A DNA stretch of 64,000 nt from Sphaerotilus sulfidivorans. GTDB lineage: Bacteria > Pseudomonadota > Gammaproteobacteria > Burkholderiales > Burkholderiaceae_C. Each line of letters begins with the position of its first letter. The stretch's first letter is position 1. The notes beneath the pieces were generated by a model. That model ran no database searches and was not told the DNA's origin. It saw nothing but the letters and a program-made list of their open reading frames with translations. Made by a program: the position numbers and the translations under genes. Below, one piece after another: positions 37,648 through 47,295 of this stretch. The DNA lies in NCBI RefSeq assembly GCF_013426975.1, contig NZ_JACCPY010000011.1, positions 49,225 to 113,224 on the forward strand, given 5' to 3'.

Positions 37648-38517
37648 TCAGCTCTCCTGCTGCCGCGCCCCGAAGCTCTCGGTCAGGCGGTCCAGGATGA
37701 TCGCCAGCAGCACCACCGACAGGCCGCTCTCGAAGCCCAGGCCGATGTCCAGGCGCTGGATGCTGGAGAGCACCTCGTTGCCCAGGCCGCCGGCGCCGAC
37801 CATCGAGGCGATGATGACCATCGAGAGCGCCATCATGATGGTCTGGTTCACGCCCGCCATCAGCGTGGGCAGCGCGATCGGCAGCTGCACCTTCCACAGC
37901 AGCTGCATCGAGGTGCAGCCGAAGGCCTGGCCGGCCTCGACCTGCTCGCTGCTGACCTGGCGGATGCCCAGCGCGGTCAGGCGCACCACCGGCGGCATCG
38001 CGAACACGACGGTGGCCAGGATGCCCGGCACCCGGCCCAGGCCGAAGAGCATCGCCGCCGGGATCAGGTAGACGAAGGCGGGCATGGTCTGCATGAAGTC
38101 CAGCACCGGGCGCAGCAGCGCGTTGAAGCGGTCGCTGCGCGCGCTCAGGATGCCCAGCGGCACGCCCACGACGATGCTGATCAGCGTGGCCGAGAACACC
38201 AGGGCCAGCGTCACCGCGGTCTGGTCCCAGAAGCCGATGATGCGGATCACCAGCAGGCTGGCCAGCGCGAACAGGCCGAAGCGCCAGTTCAGCCGCCACA
38301 CGCCCAGCGCGGTCACCGCGATCATCACCAGCCAGGACGGGATCGCCAGCAGGCCGGCCTCGATCTGGCTGGCGAAGCCTTCGACCAGCGCGCCGATCAC
38401 GTCGAAGAGACCGCCGCCCTGCTCGAGCAGCAGCTTGACGGCGTCGTTGACCAGGGCGCCCAGCGGCAGCAGGTTCTTGCCCTCGCCGATCAGGTCTTGC
38501 AGGAAATCAGCTGGCAT
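37648..38517 (-). CDS. Glycine betaine/choline ABC transporter permease (ProW/OpuAB type)
   Basis: A 289-residue permease with a first hydrophobic region near 50-90 and the transport domain after 100. VGVPLGILSARSDRFNALLRPVLDFMQTMPAFVYLIPAAML and the EAA loop GQAFGCTSMQLLWKVQLPIALPTLMAGVNQTIMMALSM are typical of ProW-type quaternary-amine importers. The ATG at 38517 overlaps the end of the ATPase gene by 11 bases, so the two are co-translated. No binding protein is adjacent; those at 29831 and 34541 are candidates. It would move betaine or choline into the cell. Confidence 0.92.
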   Translation of the reverse strand: MPADFLQDLIGEGKNLLPLGALVNDAVKLLLEQGGGLFDVIGALVEGFASQIEAGLLAIPSWLVMIAVTALGVWRLNWRFGLFALASLLVIRIIGFWDQTAVTLALVFSATLISIVVGVPLGILSARSDRFNALLRPVLDFMQTMPAFVYLIPAAMLFGLGRVPGILATVVFAMPPVVRLTALGIRQVSSEQVEAGQAFGCTSMQLLWKVQLPIALPTLMAGVNQTIMMALSMVIIASMVGAGGLGNEVLSSIQRLDIGLGFESGLSVVLLAIILDRLTESFGARQQES

Positions 38518-39544
38518 GTCGGGTGCTCGCGATCTTGAGGAGGAGGCTGCGGGGAGTGATGCAGCCGACAAGGCGTTCGGCGTCGTCGAAGACGCTGACG
38601 GGCTGGTCCAGGCCGAGCACGGTGTCGAGCGTCTCGGGCAGGGTGGTGGTGGCGCGCAGCCGGCCGGTGCCGCCCGCCGGGAAGGGCACGACGGTGCGGT
38701 CGACCAGGTCGGCGGCGGTCAGGTAGCGCGAGGTGTCGACGCCCCGGAAGAAGCGGCGCACATAGTCGTTGGCGGGGCTGGTGACGATCTCGTGCGGCGA
38801 GCCTTCCTGGACCAGGTTGCCGCCTTCCATGATGGCGATCTTCGAGCCGATCTTCAGGGCTTCCTCCAGGTCGTGCGAGACGAAGACGATGGTGCGGCGC
38901 TGCTCGCGCTGCAGGTCCAGCATCAGATCCTGCATCTCGGTGCGCTTGAGCGGATCGAGCGCCGAGAAGGCCTCGTCCATCAGCAGGATGTCGGGATCGA
39001 CCGCCAGCGCGCGCGCCAGGCCGACGCGCTGCTGCATGCCGCCGGAGAGCTGGCGCGGGTACTTGGCCGCATAGGCCTTCAGGCCGACCTGCTCGAGCGC
39101 CTGCATCACCTTGTCGCGGTAGCGCTTCGGGTTCTCGCCGGCCACCTCCAGGCCGAAGGCGACATTGTCCTGCACCGTGCGGTGCGGCATCAGCGCGAAG
39201 CTCTGGAAGACCATCGCGATGCGCTTGCGCCGCCAGCGCATCAGCTCCGGCAGCGGCATGCGCGCGACATCGTCGCCGTCGATGACCACCGAGCCGGCGG
39301 TCGGCTCGACCAGGCGGTTGATCAGCCGGATCAGCGTCGACTTGCCCGAGCCCGACAGGCCCATCAGCACATAGATGTCGCCGGCCTGCACCTCGAAGCC
39401 GACCTTGTTGACGCCGACCACCTGGCCGGTGCGCTGGAAGATCTCGTCCTTGCCGATCCCCTGGCTCAGCATCGCCAGGGCGGCATCGGGTTTGGGGCCA
39501 AAGACCTTGGTCAGGTCGCGGATCTGGATCTTGGGTCTGGCCAT
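38507..39544 (-). CDS. Glycine betaine/choline ABC transporter ATP-binding protein (ProV/OpuAA type)
   Basis: A 345-residue ABC ATPase. The N-terminal extension (KIQIRDLTKVFGPKPDAALAML) is typical of ProV, and Walker A is GLSGSGKST. The Q-loop FQSFALMPHRTVQDNVAFGL, signature LSGGMQQRVGLARAL and Walker B ILLMDEAFSALDP follow. The C-terminus (SVFDDAERLVGCITPRSLLLKI) looks like a short CBS-type segment that in ProV/OpuA senses ionic strength. ATG at 39544 has GGGAG six bases upstream; earlier in-frame ATGs lack ribosome sites. It is transcribed with the permease; the 76-base gap to gbcB holds no clear tandem element. Confidence 0.93.
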   Translation of the reverse strand: MARPKIQIRDLTKVFGPKPDAALAMLSQGIGKDEIFQRTGQVVGVNKVGFEVQAGDIYVLMGLSGSGKSTLIRLINRLVEPTAGSVVIDGDDVARMPLPELMRWRRKRIAMVFQSFALMPHRTVQDNVAFGLEVAGENPKRYRDKVMQALEQVGLKAYAAKYPRQLSGGMQQRVGLARALAVDPDILLMDEAFSALDPLKRTEMQDLMLDLQREQRRTIVFVSHDLEEALKIGSKIAIMEGGNLVQEGSPHEIVTSPANDYVRRFFRGVDTSRYLTAADLVDRTVVPFPAGGTGRLRATTTLPETLDTVLGLDQPVSVFDDAERLVGCITPRSLLLKIASTRHAS

Positions 39545-39620
39545 GCGGGGCTCCCGGGCAATCGTCGAGGGTGGAGAGAGACAGGAGAGATTCATCATCG
39601 GAATGGACAGCGGGCGGCCC

Positions 39621-40727
39621 CTAGCGGTCAAGCTCGAGATCCCCAAGCGGTCGGCTGCAGCAGGGCAGCATCCAGCCCTGGGCCACCTCGCGCGGGCGCA
39701 GGCCGCCGCCCTGGCTCATCTGCACCTCGCCGGAGAGACGCCGCGTGCGGCAGGTGCCGCAGACGCCGCTCGAGCAGCTGAAGGGCCAGCGCAGGCCGGC
39801 GCGGCGCGCGGCTTCGAGCAGCGTCTCGTCCGGGGCGCACTCGAAGCGCTCGCCGCGCTTGAGCGTGATGACAAAGCGGGGGGCCGGCTCGGCGGCGTCC
39901 GGGATCGGGGCCGCGACGGGCGCGGGGGTCGGTGCCGGGGCCTCGAAGCTGAAGCTCTCCTCGTGGTAGCGGCTCATGTCGAAGCCGGCCTCCGCCAGCA
40001 TCGCGCGCACCGCGGCCATGAAGGGCGCCGGGCCGCAGCACCAGACCTCGCGATCCAGCAGATCGGGCACCTGCGCGCGCAGCAGCGGCAGCGACAGCCG
40101 GCCCAGCAGGCCGCTGTAGCCAGGCGTGCTGCCACGCCCCTCGCAGACCACGCTGGCGCGCCAGCGCGGCAGCCGGCGCGCCAGCACCGCCAGCTCGTCG
40201 GCAAAGACGACATCCTGCGGCGTGCGCGCGGCGTGGAGGAACTGCACATCGGCGTCCAGGCCCAGATCGGCCCAGGCGCGCGACATCGACATCAGCGGCG
40301 TCACGCCGCTGCCCGCCGACAGGTAGAGCTGGCCGCGGGCCGGTGCGGCCACCGGGCCGGCTGGAAAGCAGAACTGCCCGGCCGGGCCGGTCAGCGACAG
40401 CCGCCCGCCTGGGCGCAGGTGGTCGTGCAGCCAGTTCGACACCCGTCCGCCGACCACCCGCTTGACGGTGATGGCCAGCGTGTCGGGCCGCGTCGGGCTG
40501 GAGCTCAGGGTGTAGCAGCGATGCAGGCGCTCGCCGTCGATGTCCAGCGCCAGGGTGACGAACTGGCCCGGACGGTAGCGGAAGCTGCGCGCGCCGTCGT
40601 GCAGGCGCAGCACGAAGGTGCGCACATCATGGGTCTCGTCGATCACCTGCACGCAGGTGAAGTGCTCGTCGTCCGGCACCCAGGCGTCGGACGGCGCATC
40701 GGCCAGGTCAGGAAAGGAGGCGTTCAT
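39621..40727 (-). CDS. gbcB: Glycine betaine monooxygenase reductase subunit
   Basis: A 368-residue reductase. An FAD domain (RSFRYRPGQFVTLAL, RCYTLSSSPTRPDTLAITVK) is followed by an NAD domain (YLSAGSGVTPLMSM, VWCCGPAPFM). At the C-terminus is a plant-type 2Fe-2S domain (SCSSGVCGTCRTR, then LPCCSRP). This order matches GbcB, which passes electrons from NADH to the Rieske oxygenase GbcA. It lies 61 bases downstream of gbcA on the same strand, so the two form one operon. Together they oxidise glycine betaine to dimethylglycine plus formaldehyde. Confidence 0.94.
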   Translation of the reverse strand: MNASFPDLADAPSDAWVPDDEHFTCVQVIDETHDVRTFVLRLHDGARSFRYRPGQFVTLALDIDGERLHRCYTLSSSPTRPDTLAITVKRVVGGRVSNWLHDHLRPGGRLSLTGPAGQFCFPAGPVAAPARGQLYLSAGSGVTPLMSMSRAWADLGLDADVQFLHAARTPQDVVFADELAVLARRLPRWRASVVCEGRGSTPGYSGLLGRLSLPLLRAQVPDLLDREVWCCGPAPFMAAVRAMLAEAGFDMSRYHEESFSFEAPAPTPAPVAAPIPDAAEPAPRFVITLKRGERFECAPDETLLEAARRAGLRWPFSCSSGVCGTCRTRRLSGEVQMSQGGGLRPREVAQGWMLPCCSRPLGDLELDR

Positions 40728-40788
40728 GGGGAAAACCGTGGAGTCGCGACGTTTGCAATGAACGTGCCTGACATGCCGCAGCCCGGCA

Positions 40789-42081
40789 TCAGCGCGAGGC
40801 CGTCAGGCTGGCGCGCATGCGGTCCACGTACCAGACGCAGAAGGCCTCCACCAGGCCTTCGGTGAAGGGCGAATAGGGGCCGGGCTGGTAGGCGCTGCTG
40901 GCCACGCCGGCCTGAGAGAACTCGACCAGGCGGCGGTCCTGGTCATTGGTGGCATTCCAGACCGCGGTCAGGTTCTCGACGGTGTAGTCCACGCCTTCCA
41001 CCGCATCCTTGTGCACGCACCAGGTGGTGCGCACCAGCGTGCGGCCCGCGCTCAGCGGAATCACCGAGAAGCTCACCACATGGTCGCTCATGAAGTGGTG
41101 CCAGGAGTTGGGCTGCGTCCAGAACGACAGGCCGCCGAGCGACTTCTCGGTGAAGTCGGCCAGCAGCTTCTTGCAGGCGACCTCGGTGTTCATCGTCTGC
41201 GACTCGCCGGCGCGGTCCAGCGGCAGGCGCTGGGTGCGGAAACCGGTGACGCGGGTGTCGAGCTCCTCGATGCGGGCGCTGGGCAGGCCCATCGCCGCCC
41301 AGCGGGCTTCGCTGTCGCGCACGATCTGCTCGAACTGCGCGATGCCTTCGGTGTTCTGCGGGCCGGGCTGCGCACCGAAGCCGTGCTCGTAGAGCGAGAT
41401 GGTCAGCTCCGGATGGTTGCCCACGCAGTGGTAGCACTCGCGGTTGTTCTCCATCGTCAGCTTCCAGTTGCCCTGCTCCAGGATCTCGACCTGGGCGGCG
41501 ACCTTGCACTCGGAGAGCCTGTGCGGCGCCAGATAGGGGCGCATGCGCGCGGCGACCTCCTCGAAGTCGGCCGGCGGCTCATCGGCCAGGCAGATGAAGA
41601 TCAGGCCCTCCAGATCGCGCAGGTGCACCTTGTGCAGATGGTGCTGGTCGCGCAGGAAGGTCTCGCCCATGTGGTCGGCGTGGATCAGCCGGCCTTCCAG
41701 GTCGTAGGTCCACTGGTGATAGGGACAGACGATGTTGCCCAGGCTGCCCTGGTGCTCGTGGCACAGCTTGGAGCCGCGGTGGCGGCAGACATTGTGGAAG
41801 GCGCGCAGCTGCATGTCGTCGTCGCGCACGATCAGCACCGAGTCGGCGCCGATGTCGACGGTGAGGTAGTCGCCCGGCTCGGGCACCTGCGGCGCCACCG
41901 CGACGAAGATCCAGTGGCGACGGAAGATGTGCTCCAGGTCGGCCTGGAAGATCTCCTCGCTCAGGTAGAACGGGGCTTCGAGGCTGTGGCCGGGCCGGCG
42001 GCGCTCCAGCAGCGTGGCGAGCATCGCATCGGCGCGGCCGGTGCGGGGGTGCAGGGTGACGGGGGCGGTTGTTGTCGTCAT
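40789..42081 (-). CDS. gbcA: Glycine betaine monooxygenase oxygenase subunit (Rieske)
   Basis: A 430-residue Rieske oxygenase. The 2Fe-2S ligands are Cys99/His101 ([11 protein letters not shown]) and Cys119/His122 (CPYHQW). The mononuclear iron site begins in [19 protein letters not shown]. Length and the [19 protein letters not shown] segment match GbcA, which N-demethylates glycine betaine. The gene diverges from glyA. The 246-base gap holds two 21-bp tandem elements, one facing each gene; the gbcA-facing pair ends 72 bases before the start. Related Rieske enzymes act on carnitine or stachydrine, but the surrounding dgc/sox genes favour betaine. Confidence 0.94.
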   Translation of the reverse strand: MTTTTAPVTLHPRTGRADAMLATLLERRRPGHSLEAPFYLSEEIFQADLEHIFRRHWIFVAVAPQVPEPGDYLTVDIGADSVLIVRDDDMQLRAFHNVCRHRGSKLCHEHQGSLGNIVCPYHQWTYDLEGRLIHADHMGETFLRDQHHLHKVHLRDLEGLIFICLADEPPADFEEVAARMRPYLAPHRLSECKVAAQVEILEQGNWKLTMENNRECYHCVGNHPELTISLYEHGFGAQPGPQNTEGIAQFEQIVRDSEARWAAMGLPSARIEELDTRVTGFRTQRLPLDRAGESQTMNTEVACKKLLADFTEKSLGGLSFWTQPNSWHHFMSDHVVSFSVIPLSAGRTLVRTTWCVHKDAVEGVDYTVENLTAVWNATNDQDRRLVEFSQAGVASSAYQPGPYSPFTEGLVEAFCVWYVDRMRASLTASR

Positions 42082-42152
42082 GGCGGAGATCCTCGGAACG
42101 CGGGAGGGCTGCAGGTCGTCGAGGCCATTGTTCGGTCAGCCGCCCCGGCGAC

Positions 42153-42190
42153 CTTGCATGTGACGGACACGGATTTGTCTGCAGGCGACA
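42153..42190 (-). promoter_or_regulatory. 21-bp tandem regulatory element upstream of gbcAB
   Basis: On the minus strand, TGTCG-CCTGCA-GACAAA (42190-42174) is followed 21 bases later by TGTCC-GTCACA-TGCAAG (42169-42153). The distal copy matches the choX proximal copy in all but one or two positions over about 22 bases. The proximal copy ends 72 bases before the gbcA ATG. Confidence 0.72.
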
Positions 42191-42211
42191 TCGGCACGCG
42201 ACAGGTCGCGA

Positions 42212-42249
42212 TGTCGGTTTTGGGCAAATGCGTGTCCGCGGCGCACAAG
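42212..42249 (+). promoter_or_regulatory. 21-bp tandem regulatory element upstream of glyA-dgc operon
   Basis: TGTCG-GTTTTG-GGCAAA (42212-42228) and TGTCC-GCGGCG-CACAAG (42233-42249), again exactly 21 bp apart. The proximal copy ends 79 bases before the glyA ATG. It faces away from the gbcA element in the same gap. Confidence 0.7.
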
Positions 42250-42327
42250 CCGCAGCGGCGCCGGGCTCGAAGAATGAGGCCATCCGAGATCGCCTCTCCC
42301 CGCCTCACCGCAGCCCTCCCCGACGCC

Positions 42328-43608
42328 ATGAACACTGCCGACTTCTTCGCCACCCCTCTGGCCCAGGCCGACCCGCAGGTCGCCCGCTCGATCAGCCGCG
42401 AGCTCAACCGCCAGCAGAGCCAGATCGAGCTGATCGCCTCCGAGAACATCGTCTCCCGCGCGGTGCTGCAGGCCCAAGGCTCGGTGTTCACCAACAAGTA
42501 CGCCGAGGGCTATCCGGGCAGGCGCTACTACGGCGGCTGCGAGCAGGCCGATGTGGTCGAGGCGCTGGCGATCGAGCGGCTGTGCCAGCTCTTCGGCGCA
42601 CGCTACGCCAATGTGCAGCCGCACTCCGGCGCGCAGGCCAACACCGCGGTGATGCTGGCCCTGGTCAAGCCGGGCGACACGGTGCTGGGCATGGCGCTCT
42701 CCGCCGGCGGCCATCTGACGCACGGCGCCAAGCCCGCACTCTCGGGCAAGTGGTTCAACGCGGTGCAGTACGGCGTGCGCGAAGGCGACTGCCGGGTCGA
42801 TCTCGACGAGGTCGAGCGCCTGGCGCACGAGCACCGCCCCAAGCTCATCATCGCCGGCTTCTCGGCCTACCCGCGCACGCTCGACTGGGCGCGCTTCCGT
42901 GCGATCGCCGACGCGGTGGGCGCGCTGCTGATGGTCGACATGGCGCATGTGGCCGGCCTGGTGGCCGCGGGCGTCTACCCGAGCCCGGTGCCGCATGCGC
43001 ATGTCACCACCAGCACCACGCACAAGACGCTGCGCGGCCCGCGCGGCGGCGTGATCCTGAGCAACGACGAGGAGATCGCGAAGAAGATCAACTCGGCCGT
43101 CTTTCCCGGCGCGCAGGGCGGACCGCTGATGCATGTGATCGCCGCCAAGGCGGTGGCCTTCGGCGAGGCGCTGCAGCCGGCCTTCCAGGACTACGCCCGC
43201 CAGGTGGTGGCCAATGCCCGCGCGCTGGGCGAGACGCTGCGCGAAGGCGGTCTGGACCTGGTCACCGGCGGCACCGACAACCACCTGCTGCTGGTCGACC
43301 TGCGGCCGCTGGGCCTCAAGGGCAACCAGACCGAGGTGGCGCTGGAGCGCGCCGGCATCACCTGCAACAAGAACGGCATCCCCTTCGACACCGAGAAGCC
43401 CACCGTCACCTCGGGCATCCGCGTCGGCACCGCCGCGATCACCACCCGCGGCCTGAAGGAGGACGACTGCCGCGAGGTCGGCCGGCTGATCCTCGACGTG
43501 CTGCAGGCGCTGCGCCGCAGCCCCGAAGGCGACGCACAGGTCGAGATGCTGGTGCGCGAGCAGGTGCAGACGCTGATGAGCCGCTTCCCCATCTATCCCG
43601 AACTCTGA
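42328..43608 (+). CDS. glyA: Serine hydroxymethyltransferase
   Basis: A 426-residue SHMT. Motifs include [20 protein letters not shown], the PLP lysine in [13 protein letters not shown], and [15 protein letters not shown]. It joins glycine with 5,10-methylene-THF from sarcosine and dimethylglycine demethylation to make serine, which SdaA turns into pyruvate. It is the first gene of a run to etfB (glyA, dipeptidase-like, V4R-like, dgcA, dgcB, etfA, etfB) with short gaps, as in Pseudomonas. A housekeeping glyA probably exists elsewhere; this copy has a tandem regulatory element upstream and is likely induced by betaine. Confidence 0.95.
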   Translation: MNTADFFATPLAQADPQVARSISRELNRQQSQIELIASENIVSRAVLQAQGSVFTNKYAEGYPGRRYYGGCEQADVVEALAIERLCQLFGARYANVQPHSGAQANTAVMLALVKPGDTVLGMALSAGGHLTHGAKPALSGKWFNAVQYGVREGDCRVDLDEVERLAHEHRPKLIIAGFSAYPRTLDWARFRAIADAVGALLMVDMAHVAGLVAAGVYPSPVPHAHVTTSTTHKTLRGPRGGVILSNDEEIAKKINSAVFPGAQGGPLMHVIAAKAVAFGEALQPAFQDYARQVVANARALGETLREGGLDLVTGGTDNHLLLVDLRPLGLKGNQTEVALERAGITCNKNGIPFDTEKPTVTSGIRVGTAAITTRGLKEDDCREVGRLILDVLQALRRSPEGDAQVEMLVREQVQTLMSRFPIYPEL

Positions 43609-43627
43609 GCCCCGAAGGACGCACGCC

Positions 43628-44599
<972 letters not shown>

Positions 44600-44625
44600 G
44601 CGCCACGCAACAGGAGCACACGACC

Positions 44626-45165
44626 ATGCAACCGCAACTGCCCATTTCCGTCGACGAGACCACCGGCATCTGGACCACCGACGGTCTGCCGATGATCTAT
44701 GTGCCGCGCCACTTCTTCGTCAACAACCATGTCGAGGCCGAGGCCGCGATCGGCCGCGAGACCTACGCCGCGAGCCTCTACAAGGCCGGCCACCGTTCGG
44801 CGTTCTTCTGGTGCGAACAGGAGAGCAGGACGCACGGCCTGCAGGGCCTGGCGGTCTACGAGCACTACCTCAAGCGCCTGTCGCAGCGCGGCTGGGGCCT
44901 GTTCTCGTTCGACGAGGTGGATGCCACCACAGGCCATGCCCGCATCCGGCTGGAGCACTCGGTCTTCGTGCTGGCCCAGGGCATCGCCGGTGTGCCGGTG
45001 AGCCGGGACAAGGTCTGCTACCTGTTCGCCGGCTGGTTCTCCGGCGCGATGGACTGGGTCGGCCAGGCCACCGGCCAGACCTGGAAGACCCACAGCGAGG
45101 AGACCCGGTGCGCCGCAGAAGGCCACGCGCACTGCGTGTTCACCGTCACGCCGATCGCGCACTGA
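44626..45165 (+). CDS. V4R-like small protein of the dimethylglycine cluster (DUF5943-like)
   Basis: A 179-residue protein lying between the dipeptidase-like gene and dgcA, as in Pseudomonas. The C-terminal part (SRDKVCYLFAGWFSGAMDWV, then CAAEGHAHCVFTVTP) has the paired cysteines and layout of a 4-vinyl-reductase (V4R) domain, a small-molecule or tetrapyrrole-binding fold. The N-terminal part (GIWTTDGLPMIYVPRHFFVNNH) is not recognised. It might sense or carry an intermediate, or help cofactor loading of DgcA; this is unproven. CAGGAG lies 8-13 bases before the ATG at 44626. Confidence 0.82.
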   Translation: MQPQLPISVDETTGIWTTDGLPMIYVPRHFFVNNHVEAEAAIGRETYAASLYKAGHRSAFFWCEQESRTHGLQGLAVYEHYLKRLSQRGWGLFSFDEVDATTGHARIRLEHSVFVLAQGIAGVPVSRDKVCYLFAGWFSGAMDWVGQATGQTWKTHSEETRCAAEGHAHCVFTVTPIAH

Positions 45166-45220
45166 CCCGACCGCGCGCCACCCCGCCGCCCCTCACGCCG
45201 CCTGACCACGCCGCCCGACC

Positions 45221-47293
45221 ATGCGCTACCCGCACCTCTTCGAACCCATCCAGCTCAACCAGCTGAAGATCCGCAACCGCATCGTCAGCACCGCGCACGC
45301 CGAGGTCTACGCCGACGACGGCATGCCCGGCGAGCGCTACATCCGCTACTACGAGGAGAAGGCCAAGGGCGGCGTCGGTCTGGCGATCTGCGGCGGCTCC
45401 AGCCCCGTCTCGCGCGACAGCCCGAGCAGCTGGTGGAGCTCGGTCAATCTCTCGCGCGACCAGACGATGGAAGGCCTGTCCCGGCTGGCCGAGACCATGC
45501 ACAGGCATGGCGCCAAGATCATGATCCAGGCCACCCACATGGGCCGGCGCAATGCCTGGCACGGCTTCGACTGGCCGCACCTGGTCAGCCCCTCGGGCGT
45601 GCGCGAACCGGTGCACCGCGGCAACGCCAAGACGATCGAGATCGAGGAGATCCGCCGCATCATCCAGGACTACGCCCGCGCCGCGCGCCGGGTGAAGGCC
45701 TCGGGGCTGGACGGCATCGAGATCTCGGCGGCGCACCAGCACCTGATCGACCAGTTCTGGAGCCCGCGCAGCAACTTCCGCACCGACGAGTGGGGCGGCA
45801 GCCTGCAGAACCGCCTGCGCTTCGGCATCGAGGTGCTGCAGGCGGTGCGCGCCGAGGTGGGCAAGGATTTCGTCGTCGGCCTGCGCATGTGCGGCGACGA
45901 GTTCCACGAGGACGGCCTGAACCACGAGATGCTCAAGGAGATCGCGCAGGCCATGAGCGAGACCGGCCTGATCGACTACCTGAGCGTGATCGGCTCCGGC
46001 GCCGACACCCACAACACGCTGGCCAACTGCATGCCGCCGATGGCGCTGCCGCCCGAGCCCTTCGTGCATCTGGCCGGCGGCATCAAGAGCGTGGTGAAGA
46101 TCCCGGTGATGCACGCGCAGAGCATCCGCGACGCGCAGCAGGCCGAGCGCCTGCTGGCCAGCGGCACGGTCGACATGGTCGGCATGACCCGCGCGCAGAT
46201 CGCCGACCCGCACATGGTCATCAAGATCCGCGACGGGCGCGAGGACCAGATCAAGCAGTGCGTCGGCGCCAACTACTGCATCGACCGCCAGTACAACGGC
46301 CTGGATGTGCTCTGCGTGCAGAACGCTGCCACCAGCCGCGAGCGCACCATGCCGCACACGATCGCCAGGACCAGCGGCCCGAAGCGCCGCGTGGTGGTGG
46401 TCGGCGCCGGCCCGGCCGGGCTGGAAGCCGCCCGCGTGGCGCGCGAGCGCGGCCATGACGTGGTGCTGTTCGAGAAGGCGCCGCAGGTGGGCGGCCAGGT
46501 GAACCTGGCGGCCAAGGCGCCGAAGCGCGAGCAGATGGCCGGCATCATCCGCTGGTTCGATCTGGAGACCACCCGCCTGGGCGTGGACCGCCGCCTGGGC
46601 ACCGAGGCCGATGTGTCGATGATTCTCGACGAGCGGCCGGACATCGTCGTGCTGGCCACCGGCGGGCTGCCGCACACCGGCCAGAACCCCGAATGGGGCG
46701 TGGCCGAGGGCCTGGCGGTGTCGGGCTGGGACATCCTGAGCGGCAAGGTGGCCCCGAAGGGCAACGTGCTGGTCTATGACGCGATCAGCGCGCACGCCGG
46801 CTCCGGCGTGGCCGACTTCATCGCCAGCCGCGGCCACCTGGTCGAGATGGTCACGCCCGACGTGAAGATCGCCGACGACACCGGCGGCACCACCTTCCCG
46901 ATCATCTACCGCCAGCTCTGCGCGCAGGGCGTGATCCTGACGCCCAACCACTGGCTCGACCGCGTCTACCGCGAGAGCACGCCCGAGGGCGACCGGCTGG
47001 TCGCGGTGCTGCGCCACGAGTACACCGAGGTGCAGGAGGAGCGCGTGGTCGACCAGGTCGTGATCGAGAACGGCATCCGCCCGAACGAGGCGCTGTACTG
47101 GCAGCTCAAGGATCGCTCGGTCAACCACGGCCAGACCGACATCGACGCGCTCTACGACAACCAGCCGCAGCCGGCGCTGGCCGAGAAGCTCGGCGACGGC
47201 CGCTTCGCGCTGTTCCGCATCGGCGACGGCGTGTCGATGCACAACATCCACGGCGCGATCTACGACGCGCTGCGCCTCTGCAAGGACTTCTGA
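45221..47293 (+). CDS. dgcA: Dimethylglycine demethylase subunit A (FMN/FAD oxidoreductase)
   Basis: A 690-residue protein of the NADH:flavin oxidoreductase (2,4-dienoyl-CoA reductase-like) family. The N-terminal TIM barrel begins LFEPIQLNQLKIRNRIVSTAH and contains DGIEISAAHQHLIDQFWSPRSN. A short Cys region follows (KQCVGANYC and LCVQNAA), then a Rossmann domain (RVVVVGAGPAGLEAARVARERG near 389). The cluster region shows fewer cysteines than the usual CxxCxxxC-x11-C, so its 4Fe-4S site may be altered. With DgcB and the ETF pair it should oxidise dimethylglycine to sarcosine. It precedes dgcB by two bases. Confidence 0.92.
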   Translation: MRYPHLFEPIQLNQLKIRNRIVSTAHAEVYADDGMPGERYIRYYEEKAKGGVGLAICGGSSPVSRDSPSSWWSSVNLSRDQTMEGLSRLAETMHRHGAKIMIQATHMGRRNAWHGFDWPHLVSPSGVREPVHRGNAKTIEIEEIRRIIQDYARAARRVKASGLDGIEISAAHQHLIDQFWSPRSNFRTDEWGGSLQNRLRFGIEVLQAVRAEVGKDFVVGLRMCGDEFHEDGLNHEMLKEIAQAMSETGLIDYLSVIGSGADTHNTLANCMPPMALPPEPFVHLAGGIKSVVKIPVMHAQSIRDAQQAERLLASGTVDMVGMTRAQIADPHMVIKIRDGREDQIKQCVGANYCIDRQYNGLDVLCVQNAATSRERTMPHTIARTSGPKRRVVVVGAGPAGLEAARVARERGHDVVLFEKAPQVGGQVNLAAKAPKREQMAGIIRWFDLETTRLGVDRRLGTEADVSMILDERPDIVVLATGGLPHTGQNPEWGVAEGLAVSGWDILSGKVAPKGNVLVYDAISAHAGSGVADFIASRGHLVEMVTPDVKIADDTGGTTFPIIYRQLCAQGVILTPNHWLDRVYRESTPEGDRLVAVLRHEYTEVQEERVVDQVVIENGIRPNEALYWQLKDRSVNHGQTDIDALYDNQPQPALAEKLGDGRFALFRIGDGVSMHNIHGAIYDALRLCKDF

Positions 47294-47295
47294 GC

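Noticed and set aside
36106..38538. 810-residue plus-strand open frame across the DUF1703-like and permease genes
   Set aside because: Gln/Arg/His-rich antisense sequence. The minus-strand products have clear family motifs.
42186..42216. 8-bp inverted repeat CGACATCG/CGATGTCG as a separate operator
   Set aside because: It arises because two outward-facing tandem elements meet there; the 21-bp direct repeats explain it better.
42082..42327. Glycine riboswitch before glyA
   Set aside because: No paired aptamer-like helices were recognised in the gap; the tandem protein-binding elements fill it.
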